Below are positions 45,036 to 52,726 of a DNA stretch of 64,000 nucleotides, one piece after another. Location: positions 434,001 to 498,000 of the forward strand of contig NZ_JBBOOK010000001.1 in the NCBI RefSeq assembly GCF_038003045.1, read 5' to 3'. A model generated the notes under the pieces. The model had not been told where the DNA came from, did not search any database, and saw nothing but the letters and a program-made list of their open reading frames with translations. A program made the translations under genes and the position numbers. The stretch's first letter is position 1; each line of letters opens with the position of its first letter. The stretch comes from Sporosarcina sp. FSL W7-1349 (GTDB lineage Bacteria > Bacillota > Bacilli > Bacillales_A > Planococcaceae).

Positions 45036-45688
45036 ACGACCTGTTTCTTTCGTCAGTATCCAGCAAATGGCGGAAGTTTATCACCCCCCTCGCAGCAATC
45101 GCTGTTCTAGCCGCTTTTCTGTTCTTTCCCAGAGGACAATCAACGACTGATATGTATACGGTGAGCGGCCAACACCCATTCCCTGAATTGATAGAAGAAG
45201 TGACAGAAGAAGAGATATTGCAAGAAGACGCTATCGTCGACCCGCCTGGACCGATTATCGTCGACGTCAAAGGAGCTGTCCGCTACCCAGGTGTCCACGC
45301 CTTGGAGGAAGGGGACCGGCTCATTGACGCCATTCAAGCGGCAGGCGGTTATTTGCCGGACGCCGATTCCCGCTTATTGAACCATGCGATGAAGTTGGCT
45401 GATGAAGTGGTCATCTATGTTCCGGTCCATGGAGAGGCGGTGGAGGACATGCCCGTTTTCCAGCCGATGGAAGCACCGGGACAGCAAGAGGACGGCAAGG
45501 TGGATATTAACTCAGCTGATGAACAAGCTCTTATGACCATACCAGGCATCGGGCCGGCGAAGGCTGCTGCCATTGTCCAATATCGGACCGACCATGGCGG
45601 CTTCCAAACAGTGGAGGCCATTATGGAAGTATCCGGGATTGGCAAAAAGACATTCGAGAATTTGGAACCTTATATTGAAGTGAAATAA
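45032..45688 (+). CDS. comEA: Competence DNA receptor ComEA
   Basis: A 218-residue membrane-anchored protein that binds incoming double-stranded DNA during transformation. It has one N-terminal transmembrane helix (about 15-33), a soluble SLBB-like domain (PIIVDVKGAVRYPGVHALEEGDRLIDAI) and a C-terminal double helix-hairpin-helix DNA-binding domain (VDINSADEQALMTIPGIGPAKAAAIVQYR; SGIGKKTFENLEPYI). The GTG at 45032 is the only standard start that keeps the transmembrane helix; AAAGGGTGA (45026-45034) would better serve a CTG at 45041. Likely needs ComK for expression, but I did not find a clear ComK box. Confidence 0.9.
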   Translation: MNDLFLSSVSSKWRKFITPLAAIAVLAAFLFFPRGQSTTDMYTVSGQHPFPELIEEVTEEEILQEDAIVDPPGPIIVDVKGAVRYPGVHALEEGDRLIDAIQAAGGYLPDADSRLLNHAMKLADEVVIYVPVHGEAVEDMPVFQPMEAPGQQEDGKVDINSADEQALMTIPGIGPAKAAAIVQYRTDHGGFQTVEAIMEVSGIGKKTFENLEPYIEVK

Positions 45689-45707
45689 TTAGCGCTTGGT
45701 GGTTCCA

Positions 45708-45906
45708 GTTGCTTGGAGTGGAAGGCGGCGACTCCTGCGAAGGCCGTTACGAAGAATGGCCTTTGTGCCAAAAAGCGTAGCGTTTGGCGACAGGAGGATG
45801 CCTTAATTTCTGCAAAGTACGCAGAAATACGGCAAATCGAACTCTTCGCTGTTCGATTGGCTCACCCGCGCCCCGCGGAAAGCGTCCGCCTGGAACGGAA
45901 AGCAAC
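45708..45906. repeat. Dispersed structured element, internally deleted copy 3 (199 bp)
   Basis: The ends GTTGCTT and AAGCAAC are intact. The TCCTGCGGGGT arm and a second internal block are lost. The main hairpin survives as AAGGCCGTT/AATGGCCTT, with a coupled A-T to G-C change relative to copies 1 and 2. The TTTCTGC/GCAGAAA and AATCGAAC/GTTCGATT stems are also kept. It sits between comEA and comEB, inside what is normally one operon. Confidence 0.85.
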
Positions 45907-45966
45907 AGTTTGTAGATGGTATTTATTTTATATTCGAGAAATTATGTAAAAGAGGAGGCAACCTAT

Positions 45967-46524
45967 ATGGAGCGAATTACATGGGACCAGTTTTTCATGG
46001 CCCAATGCCATCTTCTGGCAATGCGGAGCACGTGCACCCGATTGGCGGTTGGCGCCATCATCGTTCGAGACAACCGGATCATAGCAGGCGGCTACAACGG
46101 TTCGATTTCAGGCGGAGACCATTGCATCGACCACGGTTGCTATGTAATTGACAATCATTGCGTCCGCACCATTCATGCGGAAATGAATGCCCTGTTACAA
46201 TGTTCAAAATACGGGAGTCCGGTCGACGGTTCAACCTTATATGTGACCCATTTCCCATGTTTGCAGTGCACGAAAGCGATCATCCAATCGGGTGTCAAGC
46301 ATATTTTCTATGCGACCGATTATAAAAACGACCCGTATGCGATGCAGTTGTTCGCACAATCGGGTGTATCCGTCCAACAAGTGCCTTTTGATGAAAAGAA
46401 AGTCGATTTCTCCAACGGTTCAAAATTCGGCCTGTTCGAGGACATGTTGCAGACGATGGAAACGCTTGGTGCCACAGAAGATCAATTGGTCCCGTTCAAG
46501 AAAAGGATGGATGATCTATTCTGA
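45967..46524 (+). CDS. comEB: ComE operon protein 2, dCMP deaminase family
   Basis: A 185-residue cytidine/deoxycytidylate deaminase-family enzyme converting dCMP to dUMP. Zinc and catalytic residues are H70-A-E72 (TIHAEMNALL) and C98/C101 (PCLQC). Further Cys/His residues at DHCIDHGC resemble the allosteric zinc site of dCMP deaminases. The ATG at 45967 follows AAAGAGGAGGC. It is in the com operon but not required for uptake in B. subtilis. Its stop overlaps the proposed comEC CTG start (CTGA). Confidence 0.95.
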   Translation: MERITWDQFFMAQCHLLAMRSTCTRLAVGAIIVRDNRIIAGGYNGSISGGDHCIDHGCYVIDNHCVRTIHAEMNALLQCSKYGSPVDGSTLYVTHFPCLQCTKAIIQSGVKHIFYATDYKNDPYAMQLFAQSGVSVQQVPFDEKKVDFSNGSKFGLFEDMLQTMETLGATEDQLVPFKKRMDDLF

Positions 46525-48818
46525 GAAAATTAGGCGATGTCCGATTCCTATACATCGCCATACCAGTCGCCGTATCGGCTTTTGCCGCATACGGACCGGC
46601 CTGGTTGATGTTTAGCAACGTATTGTTAATCCCCGTTTTCCTATTGCGGAAAAACGATTTCCTCACCCCCATCCTCGCGACACTTGCCGCATTTCTCTCT
46701 TTCCATTACATATCGTCATCCATCCCCCAACCAAAAGAAGAAGGACCTGCGACCATGGAGTTGATTTGGTCTGAAAATGCAAGAATTGACGGCGGCCGGT
46801 TGAAAGGCTTCGCGAAGAACCTATCTGGTGAAACTTACTACGTCATATACAAACTTGCGGATGAAAAAGAGAAGGAACTCTTCCTAACTGCCCATTTGTC
46901 ATCTTTCATCTTCACGTTCTCAGGCAATTTGAAAGGGCCCGATCTCCCGGCACATGAATTTTCCTTTGATATGAAAAAGTATATGAGGATGTATGGGGCC
47001 GCTGCCATTTTTGAGACGGAGACCCTCATCGGAATGAAGGAAAATGACCGCTTCACAGCACAGCTTTCCAAACAACGGAGAAAGGTGAAGGAACAGATCC
47101 AGGCAGTTTTTCCTGAATCTTTGATATCGGAGGCGGAGGCGCTGCTGATCGGAGACCGGGGTGGAATGGATGAGCGGCTCGCTGCCGATTATCGCACGCT
47201 TGGCATCACACATTTATTCGCCATTTCCGGCCTACATGTCGGATTGCTTGTATTTCTGATGAGGGAGGCCATGCTCCGCTTGGCAATACGGAAAGAGACG
47301 GTGGATATGCTGCTGATCCTAGCCTTGCCATTTTATGCTGTGCTGGCTGGTGGGGCGCCTTCCGTCTGGCGAGCCGTTTCAGTCACAGTGATGGTCTTGC
47401 TTGCCGCTTCGGGCCGGTTGCGAATCCGGCTCGATGACGCCATTGCGATAAGCGCCATTGCTTTCATCTTGTATCAGCCCTTTGTCGTCTTCCAACCTGG
47501 TTTTCAATTGTCCTATATGGCAGCCTGTTCCCTGATCCATTCATCCGCCATCCTGGGGAAATCAACCCAACCACTGACCGTCTCTTTTCTCGTGACCATG
47601 ATTAGCCAAGTTGCGCTTTATCCGGTCTTGCTCCATCATTTTCACGAGTTATCGATATCTTCCTTATTGGTGAATTTAGTTTATGTACCACTCTATTCCG
47701 TCATTATTCTGCCGGCTAATCTAATCCTGCTCGGTATTAGTTATATCTCGCCTCTGCTAGCCGGGTTCCTGTTCATGCCGTATGTCCCTTTCCGAACTGG
47801 GATCGCCGTTGTGACGGAATGGCTTGCCTCTCTTCCTTACCAGCTTTGGACACCCGGCCGACCGTCGGCTTTTCTGCTGGTGATGGCTAGCGCGGGGACG
47901 CTGCTGTTCCTGGTCGGGATGGAACGAGGGATCCGGAAATCGTGGATGGCAGCCGGTCTGCTCGTTCCTGCATTGCTGATCCACTGCGTGCCTTATTTCG
48001 ACAAAGCGCTTCATGTGACATTCCTGGATGTCGGACAAGGGGATAGTATTGTCATTGAACTACCTTATCGCAAGGCGGTGTATTTGATTGACACGGGAGG
48101 GTCCGTTTCATTCGGGGCACCCGACTGGAGGACCCCTGACCAGCCTTTTGAAATCGGTCGGCAAATTGTCGTTCCTTATCTGAAAGGGAGAGGTATCACG
48201 ACCGTCGACAAACTCATCCTGACCCATGCAGATGCTGATCATATCGAAGGGGCTGATGAAGTGATGGAAGAGCTGAATGTGAAGGAGATCCATGTTTCGC
48301 CTGGAAGCCGCGAAGAGATGGCAATGGATGATGTCAATCGGCTGGCGGCTGAAAAGGGGATCCCTCTGCTAGAAAGGGAGGCCGGCCTGTTTTGGGAAGA
48401 TGGGAATGCCGGATTCCGATATGCAGCTCCGGCGGCAAATAGGATATATGAAGGAAATGACAGTTCTCTAGTGCTCCTTATGAAAACGACAGGGCCATCA
48501 TTTTTATTTACAGGAGATTTGGAGGCGGACGGGGAAGAGCGGTTTCTTCGCCAGTATGGGCAATCCCGTTTTGGACCGGTCATTTTGAAAGCCGGGCATC
48601 ACGGCAGCCGGACGTCGAGCACTGAACCTTTTGTAAAAGCATTGCGACCGATACTGACCATCTTTTCGGCCGGACGGAATAATCGGTACGGTCATCCGCA
48701 TCCGGAAGTGGTCGAGACATTCGAGCGGCTCGGCTTGCCGACGTTATCCACTGCGGAATCGGGTTCGATCACGGTCACGGTAGAAAAGGAAAGATGGAGC
48801 GTTAAAACGATGAACTAA
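46521..48818 (+). CDS. comEC: DNA internalisation channel ComEC/Rec2
   Basis: The transmembrane channel that passes single-stranded DNA into the cell. It has an N-terminal OB-like DUF4131 domain, a Competence domain (LLIGDRGGMDERLAADYRTLGI; HLFAISGLHVG) with many membrane helices (about 235-500), and a C-terminal metallo-beta-lactamase domain (VTFLDVGQGDSIVIELP, THADADHIEG near 568-577, LKAGHHGSRTS). The first standard starts are TTG 46605 and ATG 46608. However, the frame stays open upstream and encodes LRKLGDVRFLYIAIPVAVSA, a likely first membrane helix, from CTG 46521 overlapping the comEB stop. I annotate that longer 765-residue form, close to the 776 of B. subtilis. Confidence 0.85.
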   Translation: MRKLGDVRFLYIAIPVAVSAFAAYGPAWLMFSNVLLIPVFLLRKNDFLTPILATLAAFLSFHYISSSIPQPKEEGPATMELIWSENARIDGGRLKGFAKNLSGETYYVIYKLADEKEKELFLTAHLSSFIFTFSGNLKGPDLPAHEFSFDMKKYMRMYGAAAIFETETLIGMKENDRFTAQLSKQRRKVKEQIQAVFPESLISEAEALLIGDRGGMDERLAADYRTLGITHLFAISGLHVGLLVFLMREAMLRLAIRKETVDMLLILALPFYAVLAGGAPSVWRAVSVTVMVLLAASGRLRIRLDDAIAISAIAFILYQPFVVFQPGFQLSYMAACSLIHSSAILGKSTQPLTVSFLVTMISQVALYPVLLHHFHELSISSLLVNLVYVPLYSVIILPANLILLGISYISPLLAGFLFMPYVPFRTGIAVVTEWLASLPYQLWTPGRPSAFLLVMASAGTLLFLVGMERGIRKSWMAAGLLVPALLIHCVPYFDKALHVTFLDVGQGDSIVIELPYRKAVYLIDTGGSVSFGAPDWRTPDQPFEIGRQIVVPYLKGRGITTVDKLILTHADADHIEGADEVMEELNVKEIHVSPGSREEMAMDDVNRLAAEKGIPLLEREAGLFWEDGNAGFRYAAPAANRIYEGNDSSLVLLMKTTGPSFLFTGDLEADGEERFLRQYGQSRFGPVILKAGHHGSRTSSTEPFVKALRPILTIFSAGRNNRYGHPHPEVVETFERLGLPTLSTAESGSITVTVEKERWSVKTMN

Positions 48819-48820
48819 TA

Positions 48821-48858
48821 AAAAAACGGACACCCTTCCCTTTCCGGAAAGGATGTCC
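48821..48858 (-). terminator. Terminator of yqzM, possibly bidirectional
   Basis: GGACACCCTT (48828-48837) pairs with AAGGATGTCC (48849-48858), with one mismatch. A run of seven As on the plus strand (48820-48826) gives a T-tract on the minus strand. It may also help stop comEC transcripts. Confidence 0.8.
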
Positions 48859-48876
48859 ATCTTTCGACTGACACGT

Positions 48877-49011
48877 TTATCGTGCAACGAAGTCGATAAC
48901 TGTAGCAACAATAAAGATAAGTGAAAAAGCTACGAAAGAAACCGCAAAGCCAACGCCAGAGTATACCGCATCATTTTCTTTCGATTGTACATCATGTTCA
49001 AATTCGTTCAT
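48877..49011 (-). CDS. yqzM: YqzM family small membrane protein
   Basis: A 44-residue protein beginning MNEFEHDVQSKENDAVYSGV and continuing with one transmembrane helix (FVAFSLIFIVATVIDFVAR end). Position between comEC and holA on the opposite strand and its length match B. subtilis YqzM. The ATG at 49011 (minus) has AGGAGGTG upstream. Function unknown. The gene was identified by translating the minus strand directly. Confidence 0.9.
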   Translation of the reverse strand: MNEFEHDVQSKENDAVYSGVGFAVSFVAFSLIFIVATVIDFVAR

Positions 49012-49175
49012 TGCTACACCTCCTAATTCCTATTTAGTATAGATGAAAGCCCTCTAAAAATCTAGAGGAATCCGTATTTTGTGCCGGGGCGGGAGGAACT
49101 GACACAAATTGTTCAAACAGTTTCCCGCGGATGAGGTATAATTTGTAGAGAGATGTAGTCGAAGAGGTGATTTGA

Positions 49176-50192
49176 GTGGCAACCGCGATTTGGAAAAAAA
49201 TAGACGCGGGCAAAATCGATCCCATCTATTTGCTGACCGGGCCCGAGCAGCATTTGATCGATGAGACGATCAGCCGGTTGAAAAAATCGATCCTTCCCTT
49301 GGATGAAGAGGATGTCATCCGGTTTGATCTGGAGGAGACTCCGGTAGAGACGGTTATCGAAGAAGCGGATACCATTCCCTTTCTTGCGGACCGGAAACTG
49401 ATCATTGCGGGGAATGCCAATTTTTTAAAGGCTCAAGAGAAGGCGAGAGAAAAAGTGGTCCATAATGTGGAGGTGTTGGCTGCTTGGTTGAAGGATCCAT
49501 CCCCGACTTCGACAGTTGTATTTGTCGCCCCATATGAAAAATTGGATGGACGCAAGACGATCACCAAACTAATGAAAGAGACTGCAACGGTCGTCGAGGC
49601 GGAACGCATCCAGGGAAAGGATCTGTTCACGTGGGTCCAACAAGAAGCGGGTTCCCATGGTGTTCGGATCACACCGGAAGCGGCGGAATATCTCGTTAAA
49701 ATGGGGGGAGATGACCTCTTATCCCTGTCATCCGAAATTTCTAAAATGGCCATGTATTTGGGTCAATCCGGCAATATAACGGAAACGATCATCGAAGAAC
49801 TGGTCCCAAGGACACCTGAAATGGATGTTTTCCGTCTGACTGATGCGTATATAACAGGAAAAACGGCGGACGCGATCTTAATCTATAATGATTTATTGAG
49901 AAACGGGGAAGAGCCGATCATGTTGACGTCACTGATTGCCAGTCAAATCCGCTTGATGATCCATGTCGGAACGTTACGGAAAAAAGGCTATCCGCAACAT
50001 CAGATTGCTAAAACAGTGAATGTCCATCCATATCGGGTGAAGTTAGTGATGGAAAATCGGAATATCCCCCACGCGGAACGCCTGTTATCAGTTCTTGACC
50101 AATTGGCCGGCATCGACCATCAATTAAAGACCTCTAGCGGGAGACGGGAGCGCATCTTGGAACTCTTCCTGATGGCGCCTTTGAAACGGTGA
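49176..50192 (+). CDS. holA: DNA polymerase III subunit delta
   Basis: A 338-residue clamp-loader subunit that opens the beta sliding clamp. It starts MATAIWKKIDAGKIDPIYLLTGPEQHLID, with IPFLADRKLIIAGNANFL and a C-terminal domain including LLRNGEEPIMLTSLIASQIRLM. The GTG at 49176 follows GAAGAGGTGA. TATAAT at 49137-49142 lies upstream. It is followed by a terminator shared with rpsT. Confidence 0.93.
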   Translation: MATAIWKKIDAGKIDPIYLLTGPEQHLIDETISRLKKSILPLDEEDVIRFDLEETPVETVIEEADTIPFLADRKLIIAGNANFLKAQEKAREKVVHNVEVLAAWLKDPSPTSTVVFVAPYEKLDGRKTITKLMKETATVVEAERIQGKDLFTWVQQEAGSHGVRITPEAAEYLVKMGGDDLLSLSSEISKMAMYLGQSGNITETIIEELVPRTPEMDVFRLTDAYITGKTADAILIYNDLLRNGEEPIMLTSLIASQIRLMIHVGTLRKKGYPQHQIAKTVNVHPYRVKLVMENRNIPHAERLLSVLDQLAGIDHQLKTSSGRRERILELFLMAPLKR

Positions 50193-50215
50193 CCGGTTTG
50201 CAGAGAAATAGAAAA

Positions 50216-50248
50216 GGGGCTGTCCATTCCGGACAGTCCCTTCTTTTC
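50216..50248. terminator. Bidirectional terminator between holA and rpsT
   Basis: GGGGCTGTCC (50216-50225) pairs with GGACAGTCCC (50231-50240), with one imperfect pair. TTCTTTT follows on the plus strand and CTTTTC on the minus strand. Confidence 0.8.
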
Positions 50249-50285
50249 ATGTCTAGCTTCGTGCGCTAGCTCTACGCACTTTGAA

Positions 50286-50537
50286 TTATTGCGCTTTTTT
50301 TGTAAGACGTGCTTTTTGACGAGCTGCTGTGTTTTTATGGATAAGGCCTTTACGTGCAGCAGTGTCCATTTTTTTGATTGCAACTTTCAAAAGTTCAGCA
50401 GCGTTCTCATCTTTATTCTCAAGAGCAACTTCAGCTTTACGCATTGCAGTACGCATTGCAGCTTTCGTTTGTGAGTTCTGTTCGTTAGCAGCAGTGCTTT
50501 GTTTTACGCGTTTGATCGCACCTTTAATGTTTGGCAT
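50286..50537 (-). CDS. rpsT: 30S ribosomal protein S20
   Basis: An 83-residue basic helical protein starting MPNIKGAIKRVKQS and ending in the Lys/Arg-rich KNTAARQKARLTKKAQ. It binds 16S rRNA early in 30S assembly. The ATG at 50537 is preceded by TTGGAGGTG. An in-frame upstream ATG at 50585 would add 16 residues, but the S20 family starts at MPNI. Convergent with holA. Confidence 0.97.
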   Translation of the reverse strand: MPNIKGAIKRVKQSTAANEQNSQTKAAMRTAMRKAEVALENKDENAAELLKVAIKKMDTAARKGLIHKNTAARQKARLTKKAQ

Positions 50538-50612
50538 TTCATTCACCTCCAATTTCAGGTAAGGCAAGAGTGTTTCCACAATCATTCGGATATCTCTTTT
50601 ACAACAAGCATT

Positions 50613-50641
50613 ATTTTATCAAAGCGGCGGTTCGATTGCAA
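50613..50641 (-). promoter_or_regulatory. Sigma-A promoter of rpsT
   Basis: On the minus strand TTGCAA (50641-50636) and TAAAAT (50618-50613) have a 17-bp spacer, about 75 bp before the rpsT start. Confidence 0.6.
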
Positions 50642-50695
50642 CAATTAAAAGAATAATAACCTCGCCGATCCGCGGCGGTGAAACGGTTTCTTGGA

Positions 50696-50726
50696 AGAAT
50701 ATTATCTTGCGGCTTGGTGCAAACTT
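50696..50726 (+). promoter_or_regulatory. Candidate sigma-G promoter of gpr
   Basis: AGAATA (50696-50701) and CAAACTT (50720-50726) with an 18-bp spacer resemble sigma-G elements (TGAATA and CATACTA). gpr belongs to the forespore sigma-F/sigma-G regulon in B. subtilis. Confidence 0.35.
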
Positions 50727-50745
50727 TCATCAGAGGTGATGGAAA

Positions 50746-51789
50746 ATGGCAACGTTTGATTATTTCAGGACAGACCTGATTGATGAAAGTGAAGAAATGG
50801 TGCGTCATCGGACAGCGACTGAGAAAAACAGGCTGGAGGACACGAGAGGAGTCGAATTCGGGGAATCCAGACTGGGTCGCGTCGTATTGACGACGGTCAA
50901 GGTAGACGAAGAAGGAGAGGAACGGATCGGCAAAAAGAAAGGCACGTATATTACGTTGACGGTCCCCGCCTTGACGACCGAAGATTCGGAAGGGATGGAG
51001 GATCTATCCCGGGTGCTCATTGAGAAGTTGAATGAGATGATCGCTCAAAAGACTCCCCTGAACAAGGGCAAGTTCCTGTTCATCGGGTTGGGCAACCGGG
51101 ATGTCACGCCCGACGCGGTCGGCCCGTTGACGATGGATCGTCTGAAAACGATCGTCCCGGAATATTATTCCGAGGACGGCAGCGAGGTGTATGTGTATGC
51201 ACCCGGCGTCACCATCCAAACGGGTCTTGAGACGGCCCACTTCGTCCGCGCACTCGTGACGGAAATCAAGCCCGATTTGCTCATAGTCGTCGATGCTCTG
51301 GCGGCCAGGGATAGCTCAAGACTTTGCCGTACAATCCAATTGACTGACACTGGCATCCATCCGGGATCGGGAGTCGGAAACAGCCGGAAGGAAGTGTCGG
51401 AGGAGACGCTTGGCATACCAGTCATCGCGATCGGAATCCCGACGGTAGTCGATGGCCCCGTTCTTATTGCGGATGCCATTGATACGATGTTCGGTTATAT
51501 CGCTTCAAAAATCAGTGAAAAAGACCGTCCATCCTCCCGCCTTTCCGTTTCACCGTGGCTTCATAGTGAAAACAAGGATGCGGATCGTTCTACATTGATC
51601 CCGATTTTCGGGGACTGGTCTTCCTGGCCGCATGAGGACCGGATCCAGTTGTTTGAAGAAGTGTTGACGAATCATGAGTTACGGACTTTCATTTCCCCGA
51701 AAGAGATCGATTCATGGGTGTCCATTTATGCGGAAACATTATCTGATACTCTGACGAAATGGGTCGGGGATCTAAAAAATAGTAATTGA
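50746..51789 (+). CDS. gpr: Germination protease GPR
   Basis: A 347-residue aspartic-type protease that degrades small acid-soluble spore proteins during germination, made as a zymogen in the forespore. The N-terminus DYFRTDLIDESEE resembles the propeptide region. The core contains FLFIGLGNRDVTPDAVGP, VDALAARDSSRLCRTIQ and GIHPGSGVGNSR. The ATG at 50746 follows AGAGGTGATG. It precedes spoIIP; the yqxA gene that lies near these in B. subtilis is absent. Confidence 0.95.
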   Translation: MATFDYFRTDLIDESEEMVRHRTATEKNRLEDTRGVEFGESRLGRVVLTTVKVDEEGEERIGKKKGTYITLTVPALTTEDSEGMEDLSRVLIEKLNEMIAQKTPLNKGKFLFIGLGNRDVTPDAVGPLTMDRLKTIVPEYYSEDGSEVYVYAPGVTIQTGLETAHFVRALVTEIKPDLLIVVDALAARDSSRLCRTIQLTDTGIHPGSGVGNSRKEVSEETLGIPVIAIGIPTVVDGPVLIADAIDTMFGYIASKISEKDRPSSRLSVSPWLHSENKDADRSTLIPIFGDWSSWPHEDRIQLFEEVLTNHELRTFISPKEIDSWVSIYAETLSDTLTKWVGDLKNSN

Positions 51790-51831
51790 GGCCATCCCTT
51801 CGGCATATAGTTGAAGACGGAGGGATGCCAT

Positions 51832-52671
51832 TTGAAAAATCCATTGCATATTTGGGGCACACTCATCCTCATCCTCTTCCTATTTCCTGTCGTCATTCAA
51901 TTTGTACCTGGCGGACCGACGGTGAAATCGAGCAATCTTGCGAAAGAGTCGGCTTATATCGTCTACGCTTCCAATGTGGTCGAAGAAGAGCCGGCACCGG
52001 AAGTGAAAGAGGCAACGGGCGGGGATAGCAAAGTCCTACTCTATTTCACCCACTCCCACGAAGCATTTGAGCCGATTACGAAAGCAGTCGCCGGCAAAGT
52101 GGCCGTGTCCCACCAAACGGAGAACATTGTGAAAGTTGGCGGGAAGCTGCAAAACCAACTGCAGTTCCATGGAATTCCGACGGATGTTCTGCCAGTGGAT
52201 AACGCGAAAGAAATGAGTTCCAAAGGGATTCCCCATTCTCGGGCCTATGCCGCCATCCGGCCACACGTCAAACAACGGCTTGGAGAGAAAGAGTATGAGT
52301 TGATCATCGATTTGCACCGGGATTCAGTCGGGCCTGCCAAGACGACAATGACGCATGAAGGGGAGCGGTTCGCGAAGGTCGCTTTTGTCATCGGCACTGA
52401 ACATCCGAAGTACAAGGAAAACCAAGCGAAAGCGAACCGGTTGAAGCAAGAGATGGAGAAACTCGTTCCTGGCATTACGCGGAGCTTCATCATGAAAGGC
52501 GGAGCTGGTGTGGATGGCAAGTACAACCAAGATCTCGATCCATCCATCATTCTGATCGAACTCGGAGGTATCGGAAATACGGAGGATGAATTGAATCGGA
52601 CGGTATCCGTCATCGCTCAGGCCGCATCGACCATGTTATCTGAAGAGACTCCTTCATACGCCGAATATTGA
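51832..52671 (+). CDS. spoIIP: Stage II sporulation protein P (peptidoglycan amidase/endopeptidase)
   Basis: A 279-residue enzyme with one N-terminal transmembrane helix and a SpoIIP domain. Predicted zinc and catalytic residues are H74 and E77 (FTHSHEAF), H162 (DLHRDS) and E243 (IELGG). It degrades septal peptidoglycan during engulfment with SpoIID and SpoIIM. The TTG at 51832 is 8 nt after GGAGG; TTG 51811 has no site. It is clearly shorter than the roughly 400-residue B. subtilis protein, mainly in the N-terminal part, but the catalytic domain looks complete. Confidence 0.9.
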   Translation: MKNPLHIWGTLILILFLFPVVIQFVPGGPTVKSSNLAKESAYIVYASNVVEEEPAPEVKEATGGDSKVLLYFTHSHEAFEPITKAVAGKVAVSHQTENIVKVGGKLQNQLQFHGIPTDVLPVDNAKEMSSKGIPHSRAYAAIRPHVKQRLGEKEYELIIDLHRDSVGPAKTTMTHEGERFAKVAFVIGTEHPKYKENQAKANRLKQEMEKLVPGITRSFIMKGGAGVDGKYNQDLDPSIILIELGGIGNTEDELNRTVSVIAQAASTMLSEETPSYAEY

Positions 52672-52726
52672 AGTCTGGACAGTTCACTGCTATAATTTTC
52701 AGTAGCTTAAATAGGAGTGAACTGAG

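Noticed and set aside
46525..46604. Frameshift or truncation at the comEC start
   Set aside because: The frame is open back to the comEB stop with membrane-helix sequence; an unusual start codon explains it better than damage.
50538..50585. Sixteen-residue extension of ribosomal protein S20
   Set aside because: The family starts at MPNIKGAIKR and the GGAGGTG site lies directly before that ATG.
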